Source of the DNA: Blasia pusilla
Lineage: Eukaryota; Marchantiophyta; Marchantiopsida; Blasiales
Assembly: GCA_050084515.1 (NCBI GenBank)
Contig: CM114271.1
Location: forward strand, 33,728,001-33,792,000
Reading direction: 5' to 3'
Length of the DNA: 64,000 nucleotides
Part shown: piece by piece, positions 1 to 9,986 of the stretch
How the letters are laid out: each line of letters starts with the position of its first letter
Position numbering within the stretch: the stretch's first letter is position 1
The notes under the pieces: model-generated
Told to the model about the DNA's origin: nothing
What the model saw: only the letters and a program-made list of their open reading frames with translations
The model's database searches: none
Translations under genes and position numbers: made by a program

Positions 1-1
1 T

Positions 2-130
2 ATAAGAACAGATGAGCAAACTGCTGACATCCTTACAAAGACATTGTCTAGAGATAAGTTTGAGATGTTTAGAAAGGATTTAGGTGTTAGAGATATCGAT
101 ATGAGCTTGAGGGGAAGTATTGAAGATTGA
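2..130 (+). pseudogene. Copia pol C-terminus (end of RNase H), 5' part outside window
   Basis: Reading from base 2 gives 42 codons ending at TGA 128-130. The peptide contains T-D-E-Q-T-A-D-I-L-T-K, the hallmark of the last residues of Ty1/Copia RNase H. The stop lies 10 bases inside the LTR that follows, as is usual for compact Copia elements. Only the C-terminal tail is in the window, so it is unknown whether the rest is intact. The family is clear from the motif and from the LTR next to it. Confidence 0.85.
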
Positions 131-431
131 GTTACAGTCAAGCTCATGAGACACCTGAACTGCTACATTTTGCAATCACACGAAGTAGGGAAGCTTAATC
201 TTGGTTAGTCAGTTAAGCATGATTATTTTAACTAGGATTAGTTAATCACAATTAGGCTAACTCGAGACTATGGTTAAGGATAGGGTTATGATTGCTTGTA
301 CATACCCTATATAATTGAGAAGAGAACCAGCCTCCAATCATTCTCTCATTGCAAATTTTGTTCTCCATGGTGATGTGTGTGTGTGTGTGAGAGCCGTTTT
401 CCACTAGTTATGCTTGTTTAGTAGTTTTCCA
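121..431 (+). repeat. Copia 3' LTR (copy 1)
   Basis: A 311-bp LTR that begins TGAAGATTGAG and ends TTTTCCA. It matches the LTR at 61391-61688 along its length, with small indels including a longer TG run near 378-391. A TATA box (TATATAA) lies at 308-314. It directly follows the Copia pol end, so it is the 3' LTR. Directly after it comes Gypsy G1 sequence, so the Copia element seems to have truncated, or inserted into, G1. Confidence 0.85.
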
Positions 432-439
432 CATGCGTG

Positions 440-1090
440 AGGCTAGGATGGCTACTCAGATACAACAGCTACATGAGCATATTGCCGCTATGGCATTGAG
501 GTTACGTGATGCCGGATCCGTGGCATCGACATCATATGGAGCAGCCATAGATATGGAGATCCTGGTTGGATGTGCGGGGTTGCCCAAATGGAGGCCGCCG
601 CAGTTGTGACGCGTGGAGCAGCCGTAGAGTTGGATCCACAGCGGGGGAAAGCTAGGAAATAGATCAGGCTTCCTCAATCTTTCACGTTGTCTGAGGCGAT
701 GAGGACCCCATCGATGGGTCCTGATCAGAGTTCTTGGAGAATTGGTGATGTTGTTGGTATGCAGGCATGGAGGGCGATGGGAAAAGCGAGTGTGACGACT
801 CCTATTGTTGATGCTCAGGAGGGGCATGTATCAAGCACGTTGTTGGGGGCGGCCACCATTGTGTACCGCGTTCCTTTATTTTTGCTTCCAATATTATGAC
901 ATTGGGAGGTATATCCGCCGAGGTTTTGCGGCTGGACGCTACGCTATGTGAGCGTGGAGTTGGAGTTCCTCCATCACATTCAGAGGTGATGGACCTACCC
1001 TTGGAGCGGATGCTGGGGCCGTCCACGTCAGATTCATGGCAGGTTCCGGTTGCTAGGATGGCGGAGATGCCTGCTAGACCCGCGAAGAGC
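440..1090 (+). pseudogene. Gypsy G1 gag C-terminal linker remnant
   Basis: Around 450-560 the translation includes M-A-L-R-L and, further on, V-A-S-T-S-Y-G, which match the region after the gag zinc knuckles of G3 (24473-24700, - strand). The zinc knuckles themselves are not present here. The stretch to the protease is proline- and charge-rich and broken by stops. It has no domain of its own that I recognise and probably links gag to protease. Confidence 0.6.
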
Positions 1091-1095
1091 GTGCC

Positions 1096-1725
1096 ATGGT
1101 TTCTCATGGTGTTGTGTTGCTGGATAACCGGGGAGAGGTCTTCCAATTGGTGAGTCCCGAAGATAGAGCTTTTAGTCCGCAACGCGTCTTGTTGGATTCA
1201 GGAGTGCAACCCCTGATGTTGGGGAAAGCGTCATTCAGAGGATTGGGCATGATAAGAGCCGATGTAGAGAGTTGTCCATTCCGGATATAGACATCCTTGG
1301 GTGGAGTGAGTACCACATAGTATATCACGCGACAAGAGGTCATGGTGAGGATTCGCCCGGGACACCCTACAAATGAGTCTGTGATGCAAGGCAAGGCGAT
1401 AGTGATTGATGTAGAGTCCTACGACATCTTGGTTGGTGGAGCAGTGTTGTACCCGATGGGGTTTTCCTTGGATTACTGGGAGGAATCAACGTCCTATAGA
1501 CCAGGATGGCAGTCAGGTGATGGGCGCCTTAGCTCATTACCCGTTCGATTCACAAGTGCAATGATGGAGCGACGGCCAGGAGAGATGGCGACCTTAGCAG
1601 CATTTAGCAGTGCCATCACTCATCACAATGATTTGATTGAGGGACATATCCATGTAGAGGATACTCCCGTTCTTGACATTTCTATGCAGAGGAGTGTCAT
1701 GGTAGCCGCATCAGTCCGTGGATGA
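1096..1725 (+). pseudogene. Gypsy G1 aspartic protease
   Basis: The active-site triad D-S-G is at 1195-1203, in the context V-L-L-D-S-G-V-Q-P-L-M-L-G, typical of a retropepsin. About 70 codons later comes Y-D-I-L-V-G-G-A-V-L, matching the second conserved protease block (the I-L-G-like strand). The protease would cleave the Gag-Pol polyprotein during particle maturation. The frame changes between the two halves and there is a TAG after 1287. The G3 copy has D-S-R in place of D-S-G, so only G1 keeps the active-site glycine. It sits directly upstream of the methyltransferase. Confidence 0.75.
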
Positions 1726-1829
1726 GAGGTGCAGCTTTGGGGCTCGATTGAGGAGCTTCGATGCTTAGCCATTGAGCATGTGCAAACCACGTGGAGCGAA
1801 ACGTTTGCACCAGAGTGTGAAGGGTCAGA

Positions 1830-4170
1830 GGAACCCCAAGTAGGCAGGAGTGCTGCTATGATCCTTTTGGACACCACCCCGATTTTGTGGTGCATCCTAG
1901 AGAAGGATATTCGGGTGTTGGATCTCTTTGGAGGGATCAGCACTGGGTTAGCTATTGTTTTGCACAATGCGCGTGCAGTAGTACCTGTACGTGGAGATTG
2001 ATGATGTTGTGAGACACACTTCACTTCACCATGTGGCGCTGTTACACCTCCATTTTCTTGACTTGTTGTCTGCATCCGCCATTCAGGGTTACGAGGATTC
2101 CCTACCGAGGGACATTTCATTGTTGGGGGCGCAGGACTTGGAGCGGGTAGGGACCATAGACTTGGTCATTGCTGGTTGGCCGTGTCAGGGCCAATTGAGT
2201 GCTAGATGAGATAGTGGATTAGCTAACACTCGGTCCAGGTTATTTTGGGAGATGATGCGGATCTTGCGATATTTACAAGAGCATCAATCTTGTTCTCCAG
2301 CATATATTTTGGAGAATGTGCCAATTTTGGGCGATTCGAGGTCCCACGTGGTGACGAGTGCACATCAGGTGCGCGCATGGATTGGGCGAGCAGTGTTGTT
2401 AGATGCGGTGTTGTATTGAGAGCCTTTCTTCGAGTAAGGACGGGCCTTCTAGCTACGGTAGACGTGATCGATGCAAGGTGAACTCTCTAAGAAGTTCTCC
2501 TTTTTCAATACAAAATTTTTATGTATACTCTCCATTCTCTCACGACAGGTATCACAAATGGAACTACCGAGGCGATCATTTCTTCGTAACATCGGACCCT
2601 GAAATTCCTAACTATAAAATCCCTATAAACTACTTTACGCTTGTACACGAGGAAGATAGCACAACTAGTGTTAAACCCTACTTGAGCAGACCTATTGACA
2701 TCCATGGATGGTTATATAAGGACATACAAAGTACAATCCCATGTCCTTCCATATGTGACGATAGGAAGAATCATTGGAGTTGGAGATTGCATGACCTGGT
2801 TCATGAACGTCTCCCAAAAGTGATAAACTAAATTGCGAGTGAACTAGTTTCTATGTACAAAGAGCACCTTGACATGATAAGGATTGAGGAAAGGAAAGTT
2901 GGGCATAACTCGTGCTCCATCCCAATCCATGCTTGACAAAAATTCTCTACTCTCCTCAAGAATGGGTTTTGGCAGAATTATTCTCCCAAGAGGGGTAATC
3001 CACTCTCATTGGGACAGTAACAAGCCAAAATATTCATTATTTTAGTATGACTAAACTCTTCTAAGCTGAAAAGCCTCTCATCTCCACACACACACCCCAC
3101 TCTAGAAACCTCTTGAACAATAGACCATGGTCGAGTTACTCTCCCAAGAGGGGTGATCCACTCTCATTGGAAGAACAAGCAATCCCAAAGCCATACACTC
3201 AAGAGTGACACGAGAGACTCAAGATGTGGAATAGAAGATGATGAATCCTTGAAGGTCCCTCATCTTTATATACTCACGAGGGATCCACAAGAGTAAGAAA
3301 TAGAGCTAATCTTATCTTATGCCACATGGCTTCCTCTCAAGGCTTAGCCAATCACATTTTGACACAAGTAGATTTCCTCTTATATCTCCCAAAATATCCT
3401 CTTTTATCCACTTGATATTTTCCAAATTACTCCAACTATTCTAGCCACCAACCAAGACTACTTTTTCTTTCCATTAAAGCACCAACCTCACTACTTTACT
3501 TTTATAAAGTCATCTTTTATTTCTTACCTATTTTCCTGAAGTTGGGCCCGCATAAAAGAGGCATCATAAAGAGGCTTAAACATGGGAATTTCCTTTTCAT
3601 AAGCTAATTTACTTAATACTAATAAAACTCTATCTAACACTTAATGAAGAAGGAGTTTATACACTGGCTGATTTTACTATACAACAACGGCGAGTGTGGG
3701 TTCACGAGCACATCGCCCGCATCTTTGGTGGACCAGCTTGGTACCACATGAGGTACCAAGTTATGAGTACCAAGGTATTGCGGAGGCCTAATGCAAGAGT
3801 GGAGTGTCCCTCCGATTTGTTGGTGGATTCTATATTGGATCTAGACAGTCAATCACAGGTAGTGAGGCATAATGATCGACCGTCGTTGACTATGATCAAC
3901 AGGATTGGCATGCCACGAGCCGCCTTTCCCACATTGGTGAGTTTTCCCGCTTCCTATGCATTCAAGGAGGCCGGACCTGACTTGGTTTGGGATGACCAGG
4001 TATAGAGGTTGGTGGAGCCCAACGCCGATGAGTGAGAGCGAGCGATGGGATTCCCAACAGGAGTGACGGCAGTATCGTCACTATCGGAGGCATCACGACG
4101 TCATGTCTTGGATGAGACGATGGACCTGAACTGCTTGACATGGATTTTCAGCTTAGGAGTAGCTAAGCAA
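1830..4170 (+). pseudogene. Retrotransposon-borne DNMT3-like C5 cytosine-DNA methyltransferase (broken)
   Basis: Motif I is V-L-D-L-F-G-G-I-S-T-G-L (1915-1950), the S-adenosylmethionine loop. Y-L-Y-V-E-I-D (about 1978-2000) is motif II. The catalytic loop G-W-P-C-Q-G has PCQ at 2180-2188 (motif IV), and E-N-V-P is at 2312-2323 (motif VI). R-L-F-W-E before ENV and the late block E-R-A-M-G-F-P-T-G-V-T (about 4035-4070) followed by R-R-H-V-L resemble DNMT3/DRM C-termini. The enzyme would transfer methyl groups to cytosine C5. Defects are a frameshift near 1975, TGA at 2207-2209, further stops near 4005 and 4033, and an AT-rich interruption at about 2480-3650. It lies between protease and RT, so it was probably made as part of Pol. 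Confidence 0.85.
2480..3650. other. AT-rich stretch interrupting the methyltransferase (probable insertion)
   Basis: Composition and reading frame change abruptly near 2480, and recognisable Pol coding resumes near 3650. It contains a 120-codon open stretch on + (about 2470-2831) with no family I recognise, and two copies of a roughly 40-bp sequence (about 2977-3018 and 3136-3175) containing CTCCCAAGAGGGG. I found no clear terminal repeats or target duplication. G3 is deleted here, so no second copy can confirm that this is an insertion rather than part of the element. Confidence 0.5.
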
Positions 4171-4424
4171 AGTCATTTGAGGATGCAACAGATCACAGTT
4201 GTTCCGTTGTTGAGCCCCATGCCTACCGAGGCGGTTGAGGCAATGGCTGGGGGCGAGACCCGAGGAGATCGACACACTAGGGATGATCGGGAGAGACACC
4301 CTTGGACTTCTTGGGATGTTTTGCAGATACGCTAGGAGATGATAGCCACAGCATCGAGTGTGGTTCCGGGTACTGCACGTGGAGATGAGAGTTCTATTTT
4401 CCGAGATAGGGTTGCACCATAGCA

Positions 4425-5880
4425 ACTACCGACACGCGTGCCGGAGAGTCCTACCATAGTCACGATGGAGACTTGGGAGCCAGATATGGGCCCTAAGTTG
4501 ACAAGAGGAGAGCGGCGCCAGATACACCAGTTCCTTATGAGTTATAGGAGTTGTTTTGCATATAGTATGCATGATTTGGGTATGTTGAAGGGTCCAAGGA
4601 TCCGCATTGAGTTGTCGAGTGACACGCCAATATTTTGACGAACCTACAGGTACACTGACATAAAGAGGGCTATGATTCAAAGTATGAGCCAGGACTTGGT
4701 TGGAGCAGATTAGTGGAGATGTCGCATGGAGAGTATCCATCTTCCACTGTCATGCCTGCCAAGAAGGATGTACATGGCAACTGGACGAATAGGCGGATAT
4801 GTGGAGATTACCGACCTATCAACCGGCAGACGAAGTCTGATAGGTATGCCATGCCCACCCCTGAGGAGATCTTTGATGCGATTGGGCATGCAAAGATCTT
4901 TAGTTCATTGGATTTGTGAGCCGGATACCATCAGCTGCCTATCAGATTGGAGGACAGGCAGAAGATGGCATTTTGGGGCATCAATCCTCACGGGAAGGAT
5001 TGTTTGTACCAGTGGTAGTTCTTACCATTCAGGTTAAAGAATGCCCCGGTTGAGTTTTAGAGGGTCATGGATAGGATCTTGGCAGGTCTAGATTTTGCTA
5101 GGTGTTATATTGATGACATTGTAGTCTTTAGCACCATGGTTGAGCAGCATGAGCGACATCTAGAGGAGGTGTTTCGACGATTGCAGTTACATGGAATGAA
5201 GCTACATCGAGGCAAGTGCAAGTTCTTCTATGACCAGATTGAGTACTTGGGTCATACGATATACCCTAGGGCCCTTGGTATGCAATAGACAAAGATAGAG
5301 GCTATTTCACGCATTCCATGCCTTATTGATGTGAGTCGAGTTCATGCATTCATGGGATTGGCAAACTTCTATCAACGTTATGTCAAGGGTTTCAGTTCGA
5401 TTGCAAAGCTAACCTTGATGACCAAGGTGGATAAGGAGTGGCACTGGGGGGATGAGCAAGAGAGATCATTTCAAATGCTCAAGGACAGATTGATGTCCGC
5501 GCCCATATTGAGGAGACCGATCAAGGGGCGTCCTTTCCAATTGCATACCGATTGGAGCATGTTGGGGCTTGGAGCCGTCCTCACCCATCATGACAATGAT
5601 GGTAGAGAGTTCGTGGTGGCTTATGCTAGTCGCTCGAACAATGCTGCAGAGGCGAAGTATAGCTCGTATGAGGGTGAGTGCTTGGCTGTAGTGATGGCTG
5701 TCGCACATTTCAGATGTTATCTATTCGGCAATCCCTTTACCATCATTACTCATCATTAGCCACTTAAGTGGTTGATGGAGTCCGAAAAGCTTACAGGGAA
5801 GCTTGCAAGGTGGGCTCTTTTGTTGCAGGAGTATGAATTCGAGGGGTTGCATAGCTCTGGGACGTTCAACCAGGATGCAG
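4425..5880 (+). pseudogene. Gypsy G1 reverse transcriptase and RNase H
   Basis: RT is recognised by the block with R-I-C-G-D-Y-R-P-I-N (about 4795-4825), S-L-D-L before a TGA at 4917-4919, and the catalytic Y-I-D-D at 5106-5117 followed by I-V-V-F-S. The stretch Y-L-G-H (about 5247) and F-M-G-L-A-N-F-Y-Q-R-Y (about 5350) mark the connection. RNase H follows, with H-T-D-W-S at 5544-5558 and Y-S-S-Y-E-G-E at about 5658. These copy the element's RNA into DNA and remove the RNA strand. Stops occur at 4917, near 5058, at 5286 and at 5757. Two of these fall at positions where G3 reads CAG or CAA. Not functional. Confidence 0.9.
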
Positions 5881-6715
5881 ATGGTTTGAGCCGTAACCCA
5901 TGTAGCGTTGCCAGCACTGTGGGTGCTAGAGAGCGTGATCCGATCCTATATCAAGCCAGACGGTTCCGGTGGGAGGACACACATGTATTGCAAGTGTGGG
6001 AGGATGGTAGAGTGCATGTAGTGCCTCATCCTTCGCAAAGAGCACGTTTGGTGCGTCATGCCCACGAGGAGTTGGATCATTTTGGAGTGAAGCAGACATG
6101 CAGTTTGCTCTAGATTCAGTATTGGTGGCGAGGCATGCAGACTAACCTTCAGTAGTTTGTTGCTAGATGAATGATGTGTGATCGAGTCCGAGCATCGTTC
6201 AATGCTCCAACTCCACAATTGCATCCACTTCCGATCATGGGTTTAGATTATAGATGGAGTTTGGATTTTGCAGGATCTTTGCCTTTGACGGAGCACCATA
6301 GTCATTATGTGTTGGTGATGGTCGAGCACTCCTCGAAGTGGATAGAGTTGGTTGCATTGCCTAAAAAAGCGAGTGAGGGAATAGCGTATGCCTTCCTAGA
6401 TCGAGTTTTGAGTCATTACGGCACACTAGTTGAGGAGTGGATAGACTAGGGTACAGAGTTCCGCAGGGAGTTTCAGGCCTTGTGTGATCACGCACTCATC
6501 GACCACCGCACTACTTCGCGAGATCATCCTGAGGCGGATGGACTAGCCGAGCGGGTTGTGCAAACGGTGAAGAGAGGACTACGCAAGTATGGCTTGCACA
6601 GAGGTTACCTAGGAGATTGGGACCTTCAGTTGCCCTGGTTGGAGATGCGATACAGATTCAGCAAGCAAGCATCCTTAGCATCTTTTTCACCGTACTTGCT
6701 ACTTTATAGTTGAGA
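5881..6715 (+). pseudogene. Gypsy G1 integrase
   Basis: An N-terminal zinc-binding block R-H-A-H-E-E-L-D-H-F is at about 6055-6085. The core begins with W-S-L-D-F-A-G (first catalytic Asp, about 6260). The second Asp is in W-I-D just before a TAG at 6447-6449, and the third catalytic residue, Glu, is in H-P-E-A-D-G-L-A-E-R (about 6525-6555). Integrase would insert the cDNA into host chromatin. Stops lie at 6111, 6168 and 6447. The same TAG after I-D occurs in G3, so it was either inherited or hit twice. Confidence 0.9.
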
Positions 6716-7303
6716 GCCAGATTTACCAACGGCCATTCGTCAAGATACTGGTGAGGTGTTGAACCTTCATAACCCTGATGTATGGATGCAATCATGTTCT
6801 CAGAGGGCTGAGTTTTTTTGGAGAGTGATGCCCATGGCGTTTGAGAACTTGGAAATTGCGCAACATCGGGATACGTTGAGGTATGCGACTATTCAAGGAG
6901 GTGGTTATCAACCTACTATCTGGAGGTTTCATCAAGGAGACTATGTCTACTTGCAACAGACGGCACCTACGATGTTGGATGTGACTCCAGGGCACACCAT
7001 ATTGAGAGTACGTGAGGTTTGTCATCCGGTGTTCTCTTATTGGAGGGACCCGATGGTATGGTTTGGAAGGACCATATGCGTAATTGTGCGCCATATCATC
7101 TTCCGAACATTGACGGTAAGTTGATCCGAGCTTAGCAATAGTTCTTGCATGCTTGCGGTGTATGTTGCGTGGTTCCGCCCATGGTGGAGCCACTATGCTA
7201 GTCCGTGATGGGTGTTTTGAGAGGATGGCATATGGCATGTTTGACGCCACATCTCACTAATGTTCCTCAAGGACGATGGATGTGTCCCATATGTACATAG
7301 AGT
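6716..7303 (+). pseudogene. Gypsy G1 Pol C-terminal tail with decayed PHD finger
   Basis: After the integrase core comes a conserved tail. G-D-Y-V-Y-L-Q-Q (about 6940-6963) resembles the SH3-like module that follows Gypsy integrases. The end (about 7150-7303) lines up with the C4HC3 PHD finger seen clearly in G2 (13196-13330), but G1 has a frame change and has lost ligands (for example C-M-L-R instead of C-M-L-C). A PHD finger here would read histone H3 tails and could steer integration, the place a chromodomain holds in chromoviruses. Confidence 0.7.
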
Positions 7304-7448
7304 AGGTAGTTCTACATTCCGACTTGTGTCTGTAACATGGATGACAAGAAGGCGACTAACGATGGGGTCACATGAGCACCCAACCTTCTTGCTCTTAGCG
7401 TCCGAGAGATGTATGTCATGGTAGGTAGGGATAGATGGCTACCTGGAG

Positions 7449-7458
7449 TTAGGGGGCC
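7449..7458 (+). promoter_or_regulatory. Polypurine tract, G1
   Basis: TTAGGGGGCC lies 3 bases upstream of the first TG of the 3' LTR. The same G-run sits just before the LTR in G2 (13498-13506) and G3 (19445-19454, - strand). It marks where plus-strand DNA synthesis starts, and so fixes the LTR start. Confidence 0.6.
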
Positions 7459-7460
7459 AT

Positions 7461-8229
7461 TGGAGATATTTTGGTACTTCTTGTCTCATTTTTTGGATGC
7501 CATGAGTTAGCATGGGATTTTCTGTGTTTGTGTGTGTGTTTGGTGACAGCGATGTATGTTGTGTAGCAATGTGTATGCGCACGATAATTATTCTCGTCTT
7601 TTAGGATAGATTGGTGAGATCTGGTAGATTCTTTTATGAGTAGTGGAGGACAGGCTCAGTAGGTCGAGGATGACCTGCTGAAACCCTAAATGTTAGAGAG
7701 CAGGTTTTCCCTTCGTTTCAGCTCATTTGGAGCCATATTGAGGAACTTACTATTTTAGGTAAGTATCATTTTGAATATATGATCAACTTGATATTTTTGG
7801 TAAGTGGCCCTTGACCTCCTACATTAGGTCAAGAGCCAAGGAGGTGACTTGGGAGCATAGGTTACCGTGGAGAGAGCTTGGGAGAGGGAAGAGGTATACC
7901 TCAAGGAGAGAGAGCTTGAAAACTCATTCTCTCTTTGTTGAACCTCTTGGCATGAGGCGGTAGAACTATGGTCTTGCTTGCCTTGTGTGTGTAACCCAAG
8001 CCTCTCATTAGGAGATTGGGTTTGGTTTGACATTGAGAGAGAAATGTGAGAGTGCACACATGTGAGAACTATGGTGTTGTGAGAGAGATTGGATTTATTT
8101 TATTGGAGATATTTTCGTACTTCTTGTCTCGTTGTTTGGATGCTATGAGTTAGCATGGGATCATGCATGTTTGTGTGTGTGTTCGGTGACAGCGATGTAT
8201 GTTGTGTACCGATGTGTATGCGCACAACA
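7461..8229 (+). repeat. G1 3' LTR region with duplicated ends (A-U-A')
   Basis: The region starts TGGAGATATT after the polypurine tract and ends GCGCACAACA. Its two ends are themselves a direct repeat: A at 7461-7584 and A' at 8104-8229 match over about 125 bp with roughly ten differences. The roughly 520-bp middle (U) matches the middle of the G3 3' LTR and the G3 5' LTR-like block at 27928-28446. The ORFs here are not genes. Confidence 0.75.
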
Positions 8230-9986
8230 CTTCCAACTCTAGATTTTGGAATTCATACTTCCAAGGAACTTATCTCATTTATATGATGGAAGGCTACCGT
8301 AGACTCTACATATCCTGAAAATCTTTTTGAAGGTTTAAGGTTAGGAAATATCTAATAAATATTGCCAATAAAAATTTTTGTGGTGATTAAAATTCAAAGT
8401 CAATCTCTATTCGATTGTAATTTTTCTAAGAATAATTCATAGATAGTATGACCCCATATACATGCCTCTAAAATATGCAATGGGCCCCCAGTCATTTTCA
8501 TAAATAAAATACTTGGAAACTTTTCCCCTTGTCTACCTAAGATCAAAACCCATATTTCAGATATATCATACATATGGAGGCTTTTTTGACAATAATGGAA
8601 ACCATAAAACATGCATGATCACTACGTTTGTCCTCCACAAATAATTAGAGTAATTATTCAAAATGATATAATGACTAAAGTTATACCATGTGCTACATAT
8701 ATTTACTTATGAGAAGGAGAGTATTATACAAAGATTCCATCATACCATGAATGAATGTTAATTTTGGTACAAACGGAGCACTCTCGGATTCTTTTGGAAT
8801 CTCATCATACATTGTATGATATATCCCAAATTCAAAGTCCATGACTGCAGGCTAACATCCATGTGATGGAAGGACTTGTCCATATGATCCCCACCTCCTC
8901 CACCCGCCTTCTCCTCCTCCCCACTTAACCTCTTGTCATGTGCTTGCCCATTGCAATTCCTCCCCCCTTGTTGCCTTGCCTGCACCCACCCAACCTTCCA
9001 CCACGAGAAATAAGTGAGGGCCCCACCTCTTGCAATCCATGTCTGCAATCATAGGTGGACTTATCTATCAGTGTCCGTTTTAGGGATGGAGTTGTCCGTT
9101 TTTGTGCATCAAGAGGTGAGTCTCTCTCCAATCCTAGTATTCTAATGATTCACCTCTTGGAAGTAAGATTTTCTTTCTTGTAAATCTGATGGGAGTTTAT
9201 TTAGCCAGAAATGAATTTATATATAATCATAATATCGATTGAGAATATGAAAATTTCTAATTTTTAATATCTCTTGATCTATATTACAATTGAATAAGTG
9301 GGAAGCATATTTTCAACAAGAGTGAGGTTTCATCTCTAAAGGGAAGAAAGAAGCATCTCCATACAATCTACATATTTCAAATAGTTATAGAATATTTTCA
9401 AAGGAAGATATGTTCTTAGAATGAAGAATATTTTATCAAGTTCAAAATTAATGAATATTTATGGGATGCTAATATATCATGAGTGCATCCTTACTAGTGG
9501 AATAGGAGCTGTTAGATATCTTAGCAAGCTTGTACCTAAATCATTCAATTTTACTATATGGACAAAGTGTGGAAATTGTTGATTTCTCACAACATTATTT
9601 GAGAGTGCCCTCTTAATTTTTGACCATCTCTTATTTTGAGAGCTAGCACTCTCATCCACTAGGGCTATTCACCCTCTCAGCCAATTACATGAATCGAGGT
9701 CAATTCAAGAGGTTTATTTGACGGTTAATAGTTTTGAGGGTCGGTTAGGTACAAGCTTAGGCACATTTTTTACAATAATAATGGGTAATTTAAATTAACC
9801 ATCGTTAACATGTGCATCGCATAGACATCCACTAGTTTTAATTAACACATTGCCATGATAGTGATAAATTATAAAACTCTTAAAATTTTCCTTACAATCA
9901 CAATTTAGAGAAGAATTTCCACTATTCTAAAGGCATATTTATTCACATCATACTTTGATACTTAGGTTCAAACTGATAACACAATT
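8230..9986. other. Non-coding AT-rich spacer
   Basis: No gene is supported. Apart from the MITE-like repeat at about 8847-9110 the stretch is AT-rich with frequent stops on both strands, and it ends where the long palindrome begins. Confidence 0.6.
8847..9110. repeat. MITE-like repeat, divergent copy
   Basis: It shares with the copies at 14947, 17147 and 17554 a pyrimidine-rich core, the phrase GGACTTGTCCAT near one side, and CTTGCAATCCATGTC followed by a TTTTTGTGCA end. The termini are poorly preserved. Confidence 0.5.

Larger units (their letters stand above)
432..8229 (+). mobile_element. Ty3/Gypsy retrotransposon G1 carrying a DNA methyltransferase and PHD finger (degenerate)
   Basis: The order read along the + strand is: gag/linker remnant, aspartic protease, C5-DNA methyltransferase, reverse transcriptase, RNase H, integrase, PHD finger, polypurine tract, 3' LTR. 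The 5' LTR and most of gag are missing, cut at the Copia LTR at 431. Many stops and frameshifts break the reading frame, so it is inactive. An AT-rich stretch (about 2480-3650) interrupts the methyltransferase and looks like a later insertion. G3 on the - strand (18678-28446) is a close relative and supplies the missing gag and 5' leader. The protease-before-RT and integrase-last order places it in Ty3/Gypsy. Confidence 0.9.

Noticed and set aside
3120-3180. Short direct repeats as a possible CRISPR
   Set aside because: Only two copies, no regular spacers, and the genome is eukaryotic.
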